A DNA stretch of 15,094 nt from the NCBI GenBank assembly GCA_030607715.1, contig JAUWJM010000025.1:1-15094 (forward strand), read 5' to 3'. This stretch comes from Candidatus Aerophobota bacterium. GTDB lineage: Bacteria; Aerophobota; Aerophobia; Aerophobales; B3-G15. Positions 1-5,712 of this stretch are shown in pieces (position 1 is the first letter of the stretch; each line of letters begins with the position of its first letter). The position numbers and the translations under genes are program-made. A model generated the notes under the pieces. That model saw nothing but the letters and a program-made list of their open reading frames with translations. It made no database searches and was not told the origin of the DNA.

Positions 1-111
1 CATAGCTGACTGAAGAATGTTAAATTTCTCAGCAATGTCTCTAATCGGTCTAAAAAACATCTCAGCATAATAAAGAAATGCGCACAATCCTTTGGAACTG
101 AGTATAAAGAT
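1..111 (-). other. Open frame running off the left edge, HTH-like, unidentified
   Basis: Read on the minus strand, bases 111 to 1 are open for 37 codons after a stop at 112-114 and continue beyond the window. The peptide includes FFRPIRDIAEKFNILQSAM, which has the look of a helix-turn-helix ('IAEKFNI' as a typical first helix and turn). An in-frame ATG lies at 58-60. The right part (79-111) overlaps DNA that clearly codes for the aminotransferase on the other strand, so only about 1-78 could be genuine. It may be the edge of a mobile element or regulator that cut the aminotransferase gene. I do not recognise the family, and the piece is too short for a firm call. Confidence 0.25.
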
Positions 112-759
112 TCATCTTTAAATCCAAACAGAAAAAAAGTTGGCTCCTTAGGGGATGCAGGAGCCTTTAGCTTTTTTCCCACCAAAAATTTAGGAGGCTT
201 TGGGGATGGAGGAATGGTGCTAACTCAGTCTGAAAGAATAGCTGAGAAACTGAAATTACTTAGAGCCCATGGAGGAAATCCCAGCACCTACTCTTACTCT
301 CTTATTGGTTACAATAGTAGATTGGATGAGCTTCAAGCTGCTATATTAAGAGTTAAGCTTAAATTTGTAAATCAATGGATCGCTCAGCGCCAAAAAAGAG
401 CTCAGCTTTACAGTAACCTGCTATCCTCTCTTTCTCTACCAGTTAAAATTCCCTCTAAGATGGCTTATTCTTCCCACACCTTCTGTGCTTACACTATTAG
501 AACTCCTCACAGGGACAAACTAAGAGAATACCTGAAAAAAGAAGGTATAAAAACAAAAATTTACTATCCTATCCCTTTACATTTTCAAGAGGTCTATCAA
601 GGACTGGGCTACCATAAGGGAGATTTCCCTGTAGCAGAAAAGGCCTGTCAGGAGGTTCTTTCTCTTCCCATTTATCCAGAATTAAAAGAGGATGAGATTC
701 ACTATATTGTAGATAAAATTAAAAGATTCTTTAATCTTTGCTTTGCTAAGGGCGATTAG
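79..759 (+). pseudogene. DegT/DnrJ/EryC1/StrS aminotransferase, C-terminal remnant
   Basis: The frame encodes the C-terminal part of a PLP-dependent sugar aminotransferase of the DegT/StrS family, enzymes that make amino sugars for surface polysaccharides. The homology starts at CAQSFGTEYK (from base 79). It continues through GDAGAFSFFPTKNLGG, in which the lysine (codon 184-186) is the expected Schiff-base residue, then GDGGMV, RAHGG, YNSRLDELQAAIL and the C-terminal substrate region with YYPIPLHFQEVY and LSLPIYPEL. Family members are about 360-400 residues; only about 226 remain. The frame has a stop at 7-9 and no usable start before ATG 214, which lies downstream of the catalytic lysine. 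A protein starting at 214 would therefore lack the active site. I read this as a gene broken near base 78, most likely non-functional. A break in the assembly at the window start is the alternative. Confidence 0.75.
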
Positions 760-772
760 CCTCGCCCTTAGC
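745..772. repeat. Strong stem-loop across the aminotransferase stop codon
   Basis: GCTAAGGGCGA (745-755) pairs perfectly with TCGCCCTTAGC (762-772), leaving a six-base loop TTAGCC. The TAG stop (757-759) lies in the loop. No T-run follows, so it is not a classical terminator. The outer stem (TAAGGGCGA/TCGCCCTTA) resembles the arms of the palindrome at 3689-3720. Confidence 0.6.
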
Positions 773-802
773 CGAGTAGCTTAGGTCCTTAGATTTGAGT
801 TA

Positions 803-871
803 TCAGACTACCAGACTAATTTGAACTTGCTAAGAGCCATGAGCTATGAGCTAATATGGACTACCAGACTA
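803..871. repeat. Short tandem repeats between aminotransferase and mnmG
   Basis: Two period-8 pairs of the unit NNRGACTA are visible: TCAGACTACCAGACTA at 803-818 and ATGGACTACCAGACTA at 856-871. Between them lies a period-7 run of three units, GAGCCAT, GAGCTAT and GAGCTAA (834-854). The second pair runs into the 5' end of the longest mnmG frame. The same period-8 unit recurs in opposite orientation at 12548-12587. Confidence 0.65.
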
Positions 872-2754
872 AAATGTGGATATATCCAAAAAAGTATGAA
901 ATAATTGTTATAGGAGGGGGGCATGCCGGCATAGAGGTAAGCCTTGCTGCAGCTCGTCTTGGATGTAAGAGTCTTTTATTAACTATGAACCTGGATACTA
1001 TTGGTCTTATGTCTTGCAATCCTGCTGTAGGGGGTCTGGGAAAAGGTCAATTGGTAAAGGAAATTGATGCTCTGGGCGGTGAAATGGCAAAGGCAGTTGA
1101 TGCCACAGCTATACAATTTCACCGGTTAAATACTAAAAAGGGAGCAGCAGTAAGGTCTTCTCGAGCTCAGGTAGATCGTCAGCATTACCACTGGTATATG
1201 AAAAAGATTCTGGAGAATCAACCTGGACTAGATATAAAACAGGCTACAGTAGAGAGAATTTTAGTAAAAGAGGGGCAAGTCCAGGGAATTGAAACAAATT
1301 CAGGAGAACAGTATTTAGGAGAGTGTGTAATTATAACTCCGGGGACTTTTTTAAACGGTCTTATCCATATTGGCCTCATCAATTTTCCTGGAGGAAGAAT
1401 AGCTGATTTTCCTTCCCTTGGTTTAGCTAAAAGTCTGAAGGAATTAGAATTTCAGATGAGTAGGCTTAGCACTGAGACTTGTCCCCGCCTTGATGGAAAA
1501 AGTATTGATTTTTCTTCTCTTTCTCCTCAACAAGGAGATGATAAACCTCTTCCTTTTTCTTTTTCTACCCAAGAGCTTAAAATTAAACAGCTTCCCTGTT
1601 ATATTACCTATACCAATGAAGAGACTCATCACATCATCAGGGAAGAACTGAATCGCTCTTCTTTATATGCTGGAGTAATTAAGGGAACAGGGGTAAGATA
1701 CTGTCCATCTATTGAAGATAAAATTGTAAGATTTCCCGATAAAGAAAGACATCAGATATTTTTAGAACCAGAAGGAAAAGGAACTCTTGAGTACTATCCT
1801 AATGGTTTGTTTACTTGCTTTCCTTTAGATGTTCAGATTAAGGTGCTGCAAAGTATAAAGGGATTAAAAGATGTAAAGATAGTAAGACCTGGCTATGGAG
1901 TAGAATATGACTATGTTGATCCCACTCAATTAAAACCTACTCTGGAGACAAAAAAAATTAGGAATCTGTACTTTGCCGGCCAGATCAATGGAACTACCGG
2001 TTATGAGGAAGCAGGAGCTCAGGGACTGATAGCCGGAATTAATGCTGCCTTAAGGATTAAAAGAAAAAAACCTTTTATCTTAAATAGATCTCAAGCCTAC
2101 ATTGGAGTTTTAATTGATGATCTGGTAACTAAAGGAACTAAAGAGCCTTATCGAATGTTTACCTCCCGGGTAGAGTACCGTCTTTTGCTAAGGGAAGACA
2201 ATGCCAATTTAAGGCTAAGGAAATTAGGATGGCAAATAGGCCTGGTAAGTAAGGAGGAATACAGGAAAACGGAAAAAAAGATAAAAACTATCCAAAAGGA
2301 AATTAATAGACTTAGTTCTATAAAGATATTCCCTGAATCTCAGGTAAATGAGAGAATTTTAAAATTAGGGTCCAGCCCTATTAAAAGTCCTTTTACTCTC
2401 AAGCAACTATTGCGTCGACCCGAGATTACCTATAAAGATTTGAGATTTTTCAATAATACAGAAAAAAAACCTGAATATTCAATCTCTAATGATATAATAG
2501 AACAGATAGAAATTGAGGTTAAGTATGAGGGGTATATCCGAAGACAAAATGCTCAGGTGGAAAAATTTAAAAGAATGGAAGATTGGAAAATTCCCTCTGA
2601 TTTTGATTTCCAGAAAATACCCAGTTTATCTCGAGAGGTCAAAGAGAAACTTTGTCAAATAAGACCAACTTCCTTGGGTCAGGCTTCGCGTATCTCAGGA
2701 ATCACTCCCGCGGCTATTTCTCTCTTAATGGTTTGGTTAAAAAGAAAAGGATAA
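856..2754 (+). CDS. mnmG: tRNA uridine-5-carboxymethylaminomethyl modification enzyme MnmG (GidA)
   Basis: MnmG is the FAD-binding partner of MnmE; together they put the carboxymethylaminomethyl group on wobble U34 of certain tRNAs in the cytoplasm. The 632-residue frame is the usual family length. It shows the FAD-binding VIGGGHAGIEVSLAAARLG (about 18-36), the hallmark SCNPAVGGLGKGQLVKEIDA (53-72), RPGYGVEYDYVDP, FAGQINGTTGYEEAGAQG and YRMFTSRVEYRLLLREDNA, and the helical C-terminal tRNA/MnmE-binding domain. The start is uncertain. ATG 856 sits inside a period-8 repeat, so residues 2-6 (DYQTK) could be translated repeat. ATG 874 (MWIYPKKYEI) fits the family N-terminus and gives 626 residues. 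Neither has a strong Shine-Dalgarno, though 856 has a GAG five bases upstream. No MnmE or RsmG gene is visible nearby. Confidence 0.97.
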   Translation: MDYQTKMWIYPKKYEIIVIGGGHAGIEVSLAAARLGCKSLLLTMNLDTIGLMSCNPAVGGLGKGQLVKEIDALGGEMAKAVDATAIQFHRLNTKKGAAVRSSRAQVDRQHYHWYMKKILENQPGLDIKQATVERILVKEGQVQGIETNSGEQYLGECVIITPGTFLNGLIHIGLINFPGGRIADFPSLGLAKSLKELEFQMSRLSTETCPRLDGKSIDFSSLSPQQGDDKPLPFSFSTQELKIKQLPCYITYTNEETHHIIREELNRSSLYAGVIKGTGVRYCPSIEDKIVRFPDKERHQIFLEPEGKGTLEYYPNGLFTCFPLDVQIKVLQSIKGLKDVKIVRPGYGVEYDYVDPTQLKPTLETKKIRNLYFAGQINGTTGYEEAGAQGLIAGINAALRIKRKKPFILNRSQAYIGVLIDDLVTKGTKEPYRMFTSRVEYRLLLREDNANLRLRKLGWQIGLVSKEEYRKTEKKIKTIQKEINRLSSIKIFPESQVNERILKLGSSPIKSPFTLKQLLRRPEITYKDLRFFNNTEKKPEYSISNDIIEQIEIEVKYEGYIRRQNAQVEKFKRMEDWKIPSDFDFQKIPSLSREVKEKLCQIRPTSLGQASRISGITPAAISLLMVWLKRKG

Positions 2755-2761
2755 AGCAAGA

Positions 2762-2842
2762 ATGCAAGATAAGGAAAAAAATTATTCTCAATTAAAAAGA
2801 TTGGCTCTAACTTCAGGGGAATGCCTAAACAGACAAAATTGA
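2762..2842 (+). other. 26-codon frame after mnmG, possible gene remnant
   Basis: Seven bases after the mnmG stop an ATG opens a 26-residue frame, MQDKEKNYSQLKRLALTSG and seven more residues, ending at TGA 2840-2842. The composition looks protein-like, and the QLKRLALTSGE stretch recalls the N-terminal helix of several multi-domain enzymes, but nothing recognisable follows. The nearest purine-rich sequence (AAAAGGA) is more than ten bases upstream of the start. It may be the amputated 5' end of a former downstream gene, a small peptide, or chance. Confidence 0.2.
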
Positions 2843-2854
2843 GAGGAGGAGATA

Positions 2855-2882
2855 TTGACTTTTAGCAAAAATTATATATATT
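2855..2882 (+). promoter_or_regulatory. Putative sigma-70 type promoter of tRNA-Phe
   Basis: TTGACT (2855-2860) and TATATT (2877-2882) are spaced by 16 bases, in an AT-rich stretch 73-100 bases upstream of the tRNA. The same hexamer pair with the same spacing occurs at 5514-5541 before araB. Judged by eye only. Confidence 0.45.
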
Positions 2883-2954
2883 AAAATAATATAAATAGGT
2901 AAGATTTACACAAGTCAGTTAAAAAGATAACCAACAAAAGATTGTAAAAAATTT

Positions 2955-3027
2955 GCCGAGGTAGCTCAGTCGGTAGAGCACAGGACTGAAAATCCTGGTG
3001 TCCGCGGTTCAATTCCGCGCCTCGGCA
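2955..3027 (+). tRNA. tRNA-Phe (anticodon GAA)
   Basis: A complete 73-base cloverleaf can be folded. The acceptor stem GCCGAGG (2955-2961) pairs with CCTCGGC (3020-3026), followed by discriminator A (3027). The D stem is GCTC/GAGC with loop AGTCGGTA. The anticodon stem CAGGA/TCCTG encloses loop CTGAAAA, giving anticodon GAA for phenylalanine. The variable region is GTGTC, and the T stem CGCGG/CCGCG encloses TTCAATT. CCA is not encoded (ACT follows), so it must be added by the CCA-adding enzyme. The gene stands alone, with a putative promoter at 2855-2882. No clear terminator follows. Confidence 0.97.
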
Positions 3028-3149
3028 CTTTGTATTTTATATCACCTTTCTAAAAAGGTAACAGGTAAGTTTTCCTGAAAAACAACAGAGATGGAGCTTT
3101 GGGTATCTCACAGAAAACGACCTCGCAATGACATCCCCCCTTAAGCTTT
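3028..3149. other. Spacer after tRNA-Phe with a decayed GCAATGAC-type repeat
   Basis: No gene is seen here. The sequence CCTCGCAATGAC (3121-3132) is the core of an intergenic repeat (reverse complement GTCATTGCGAGG) that occurs in many unrelated draft genomes. The preceding 25 bases look like a degenerate continuation of it. A 6-bp hairpin ACCTTT-CTAA-AAAGGT lies at 3044-3059 without a T-run. Confidence 0.4.
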
Positions 3150-3241
3150 TTAGTAAATATTCAGTGAAGGACGTTGTATATTGTTGTCTCCAAGGAGCAG
3201 AACAAGTAGTTTTTTCTTAAGTTCCATAAGCTCGGAAACAC

Positions 3242-3670
3242 TTATCTGTTTAAAATGTTAACTCTTTCTTTAGTGCTTTGAGATATCTTACCAATGGCAA
3301 TACTCCATACCAGTTGATTTTTGTTTAAGATATCAATAACCTTTTCAGGATCCTTAGTTAAGGTGAATATACTTTTCCCGTTGGTGAGAAACTTTAGTTG
3401 GGTAAGAGGCTCTTTTATCTGCGGGTCGCGCTTCTTTAAATAATTCATAGCTTTTCTTATTTTTTGGAGAGAAATACCATTATCCAGTAGTTCCTTAGCT
3501 GTCCTTAGGCGTACCAGATCAGCAAAGGAATACCGCCGTCTGCTTTCTCTTCCCCCCTGTTTTATACTTGGTTTAATAAATTCTATCTTTGCCCAGTAAT
3601 TAAGCTGACAATAGGAAATTCCTACTACTTTTAATACCAAACCTGAGCTGTAGCTATTTTCACCTTTCAT
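3242..3670 (-). CDS. MerR-type HTH regulator, probably frameshifted near its C-terminus
   Basis: A MerR-family DNA-binding domain covers residues 8-78. GLVLKVVGISYCQLNYWAKI forms the helix-turn-helix, GRESRRRYSFADLVRLRTAK the wing and following helix, and NGISLQKIRKAMNYLKK the next helix. The rest (about 85-142) has no visible metal- or drug-binding motif. The start is ATG 3668-3670 behind an AGGGG Shine-Dalgarno eight bases upstream. The gene follows the PaaK/ACT pair on the same strand, separated by a palindrome, so it may be co-transcribed or independent. The frame stops at 3242-3244. A single-base change in the T-run just before the stop would extend it by about 33 plausible residues to 3150 (see findings). 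The target is unknown. Confidence 0.8.
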   Translation of the reverse strand: MKGENSYSSGLVLKVVGISYCQLNYWAKIEFIKPSIKQGGRESRRRYSFADLVRLRTAKELLDNGISLQKIRKAMNYLKKRDPQIKEPLTQLKFLTNGKSIFTLTKDPEKVIDILNKNQLVWSIAIGKISQSTKERVNILNR

Positions 3671-3688
3671 CAGCTAAACCCCTTTTGC

Positions 3689-3720
3689 TTGTAGGGGCGT
3701 TCAATTGAACGCCCCTACAA
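3689..3720. repeat. Perfect 32-base palindrome (REP-like)
   Basis: TTGTAGGGGCGTTCAA (3689-3704) is followed at once by its exact reverse complement TTGAACGCCCCTACAA (3705-3720). The GTAGGGGCG...CGCCCCTAC arms match a type of dispersed intergenic palindrome found in many bacterial genomes. It separates the ACT-domain gene (stop at 3726-3728) from the MerR-type gene (start 3670). As RNA it would form a very stable hairpin on either strand and could stop transcription or protect mRNA ends, but no T-run follows in either direction. An inserted repeat is the simplest reading. Confidence 0.85.
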
Positions 3721-3725
3721 AACTG

Positions 3726-4160
3726 TCAAAGCTCATATAGCTCTTTACTGTTTAAAAAATGTATCTTCTCAGAAAGAAGAATATTTTGGGCCCTTTTAAT
3801 ATCCTTTACCTGCATCACTAAAACTGCTTTTTTCTTTGACTCAATAACAAATCCATAGGCATCTTCTATATTAATTTGGTATTTTTTAACAATCTGGGCG
3901 ATTGTATGAAGTCCACCAGGTCTATCCTCTATTTCTAATGCTAAGGTGGGATTTAGAGCAACTGAAAGACCCTCTTTCTTTAGAACCTGATAGGCCTTTT
4001 CAGGATTATCTACCAAAAGTTTTATTATTCCATATTTGTTACTACTGGCAATAGTTATTGCTCTTATATTTATCTTCTCCCTGGTTAAGATTTTAGTAAT
4101 TGTTTCTATTTTACCTGGTTTATTTTCAGCAAAAATTGATATTTGTTGAACAGGTTCCAT
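3726..4160 (-). CDS. Tandem ACT-domain protein partnered with PaaK
   Basis: The 144-residue protein consists of two ACT (amino-acid-binding regulatory) domains. The first is about 5-68, with ISIFAENKPGKIETITKILT and INIRAITIA. The second is about 72-140, with LALEIEDRPGGLHTIAQIVK and INIEDAYGFV. It has no catalytic domain. Its start lies 18 bases after the paaK stop, with a strong AAGGGGGA Shine-Dalgarno six to seven bases from ATG 4158-4160, so the two genes form an operon. Stand-alone double-ACT proteins next to phenylacetate-CoA ligases are known in anaerobic archaea and bacteria. The inferred role is sensing an aromatic or branched amino acid and controlling the ligase or its pathway, but no ligand can be read from the sequence. 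Confidence 0.88.
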   Translation of the reverse strand: MEPVQQISIFAENKPGKIETITKILTREKINIRAITIASSNKYGIIKLLVDNPEKAYQVLKKEGLSVALNPTLALEIEDRPGGLHTIAQIVKKYQINIEDAYGFVIESKKKAVLVMQVKDIKRAQNILLSEKIHFLNSKELYEL

Positions 4161-4178
4161 AAAATCCCCCTTATTATT

Positions 4179-5462
4179 TTAAATTTCTCTTTTATCAATC
4201 ACTCTTTTTGCCTTACCGGTAGTTCTGGGCAGGGTAGCTGGCTCTACTAACTCCACCCTGGGAGTTAGTATTAACTCAGAGGCTAATTTTGCCTTAACCT
4301 TATTTTCCAGCCTCCTTAAGTGCTCTAAAGAACCATCAAAAAGCTCCTTTTTAATCTCTACTTTTATTCTCATTACATCCAGCGACTTTTCCCTTTCCAG
4401 GATAATCTGATAATTTCTTCCTACCTCGGGTAAGCTCATCAGTATTCTTTCTACTTCTGAGGGAAAGACATTCACTCCCCGGATAATAAGCATATCATCT
4501 ACTCTGCCTTTGATTCTGGATATTCGCCTGTGAGAGCGCCCACATCGACATTTATCTGGATAAACAACAGCTATATCTCCTGTTCGGTAACGAAGGATAG
4601 GCATAGCTTCTCTATTTACACTGGTTAAAACTATTTCACCTTCTTCCCCATCAGGTAAAACTTTTTCCGTTGAAGGATCAATTATCTCCAAAATGAAATT
4701 ATCTTCCCAAAGATGCATCCCCTTTTTGAATTGACACTCAAAGGCTACCCCTGGACCATTCATCTCGGAAAGGCCATAGGAGTTAAAAGCTTCTATATTA
4801 AAGATCTGTTCGATTCTTTCTCTGGTAGTCTCTGAATAAGGCTCTGCTCCTAAATAGGCTATTTTAAGATTAAGGTCTTTTCCGGGATTTATACCTTTTT
4901 CCTCTAAGACATCAGCTAAGTAAAGAGCATAGCTGGGAGTTATGTGAACTATCGTAGTTTTAAAATCCATCATTAACTCTATCTGCCGTTCTGTATTTCC
5001 AGTTCCGGCTGGAATTACTAAAAGTCCCAGTCTCTCTGCTCCATAGTGAAAGATCAGCCCACCGGTGAACATTCCATAGCTCATCATATTTTGAAAAACA
5101 TCTTCTCTTTTAGCTCCAGTCATTCTCATAGAACGAGCAATAAGTATAGCTGAGCTTTCTATATCTTTGGGGGAGAAAAAAATTGCCTTTGGTTTTCCTG
5201 TAGTACCAGTAGAGGTATGGAGTCTCACTATTTGATTGAAAGGTAAAGCTAAAAATCCGTAAGGAAAGTTTTTTCTTAAATCTTCTCTGACAGTAAAAGG
5301 AATTTGAGGTATATCTTTTAAAGATTTAAAATCAAAAGGTTTTAGTCCAATTTCCCTGAATAGCCTCTTATAAAAAGGAGAGTTTTCATAAACTCTCTTC
5401 AAAGTTCTCTTTAACCTTAAAAATTGCAGCTTTTCCAGCTCTTCTCTTGAGATATATTCCAT
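4179..5462 (-). CDS. paaK: Phenylacetate-CoA ligase family protein (AMP-forming)
   Basis: This is an adenylate-forming ligase that activates an aryl acid (phenylacetate, or indoleacetate-like acids in relatives) with ATP and CoA in the cytoplasm. It shows the phosphate-binding loop STGTTGKPK (84-92), AYLGAEPYSE (202-211), NSYGLSEMNGPG (227-238), YRTGDIAVVYP (292-302), the PaaK-typical CRCGRSHRR (306-314), the hinge RIKGRVDDMLIIRGVNVFPSE (316-336), and the C-terminal TTGKAKR with the probable catalytic lysine at 417. Its 427 residues are close to the family norm, but the usual first ten residues (WNPE...M) are absent, because a stop lies directly upstream of ATG 5460-5462. The Shine-Dalgarno is weak. 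Its partner is the downstream ACT protein. In fermenters such ligases often work with indolepyruvate:ferredoxin oxidoreductase, which is not in this window. Confidence 0.93.
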   Translation of the reverse strand: MEYISREELEKLQFLRLKRTLKRVYENSPFYKRLFREIGLKPFDFKSLKDIPQIPFTVREDLRKNFPYGFLALPFNQIVRLHTSTGTTGKPKAIFFSPKDIESSAILIARSMRMTGAKREDVFQNMMSYGMFTGGLIFHYGAERLGLLVIPAGTGNTERQIELMMDFKTTIVHITPSYALYLADVLEEKGINPGKDLNLKIAYLGAEPYSETTRERIEQIFNIEAFNSYGLSEMNGPGVAFECQFKKGMHLWEDNFILEIIDPSTEKVLPDGEEGEIVLTSVNREAMPILRYRTGDIAVVYPDKCRCGRSHRRISRIKGRVDDMLIIRGVNVFPSEVERILMSLPEVGRNYQIILEREKSLDVMRIKVEIKKELFDGSLEHLRRLENKVKAKLASELILTPRVELVEPATLPRTTGKAKRVIDKREI

Positions 5463-5513
5463 TTTTTACTTTAAGTTTACCATTTTTTTTGTATAAAGTC
5501 CAGAGTGCATAAA

Positions 5514-5541
5514 TTGACTTTATTTTAAAGTCTTCTATATT
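5514..5541 (+). promoter_or_regulatory. Putative araB promoter with overlapping inverted repeat
   Basis: TTGACT (5514-5519) and TATATT (5536-5541) have 16-base spacing, identical in both boxes and spacing to the tRNA-Phe promoter. The perfect 7-bp inverted repeat at 5516-5532 covers the end of the -35 box and most of the spacer, where a repressor could bind. The leader to araB would be about 165 bases. Confidence 0.4.
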
Positions 5542-5560
5542 TATACAGTATAGCATGATA

Positions 5561-5636
5561 GTATGTAATGAGTGATATGTAATATGTGAAAGGCAATGAG
5601 TGACGAGTGATGCGTAATATGTAATATGTAAAAACC
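5561..5636. repeat. Degenerate 7/8-base tandem repeat tract
   Basis: The motifs GTAATGAGTGATATGTAATA and CAATGAGTGACGAGTGATGC alternate, ending in GTAATAT-GTAATAT-GTAAAAACC. Units of seven (GAGTGAC, GAGTGAT, GTAATAT twice) can be laid out in register. A piece ending TAATGTGTAAAAACC (8908-8922) in another spacer is a relative. Confidence 0.6.
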
Positions 5637-5712
5637 TTATTACTAATTACAATTATTTGTGATCTCTGGGGTTAAGTTTTGACACTACCTGAAAGTAAAT
5701 AAGGGGGACAAA

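Larger units (their letters stand above)
5463..5712. other. Divergent paaK/araB control region
   Basis: These 250 bases between the divergent paaK and araB starts hold no gene. They contain a putative araB promoter (5514-5541), an inverted repeat GACTTTA-TTT-TAAAGTC (5516-5532) overlapping its -35 box, and a tract of degenerate GTAATATG/GAGTGAT repeats (5561-5636). The araB Shine-Dalgarno AAGGGGG is at 5701-5707. A clear minus-strand promoter for paaK was not identified. Confidence 0.5.

Noticed and set aside
1444..1632. Minus-strand frame inside mnmG
   Set aside because: It is antisense to a strongly conserved gene, has lysine/arginine-rich low-complexity composition and no start signal.
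3044..3059. Hairpin ACCTTT-CTAA-AAAGGT as terminator of tRNA-Phe
   Set aside because: It has only six base pairs and no T-run after it, so it is too weak to call.
5679..5684. TTGACA just upstream of araB as a -35 box
   Set aside because: No -10 box is found at a workable distance; the Shine-Dalgarno and start codon occupy that space.
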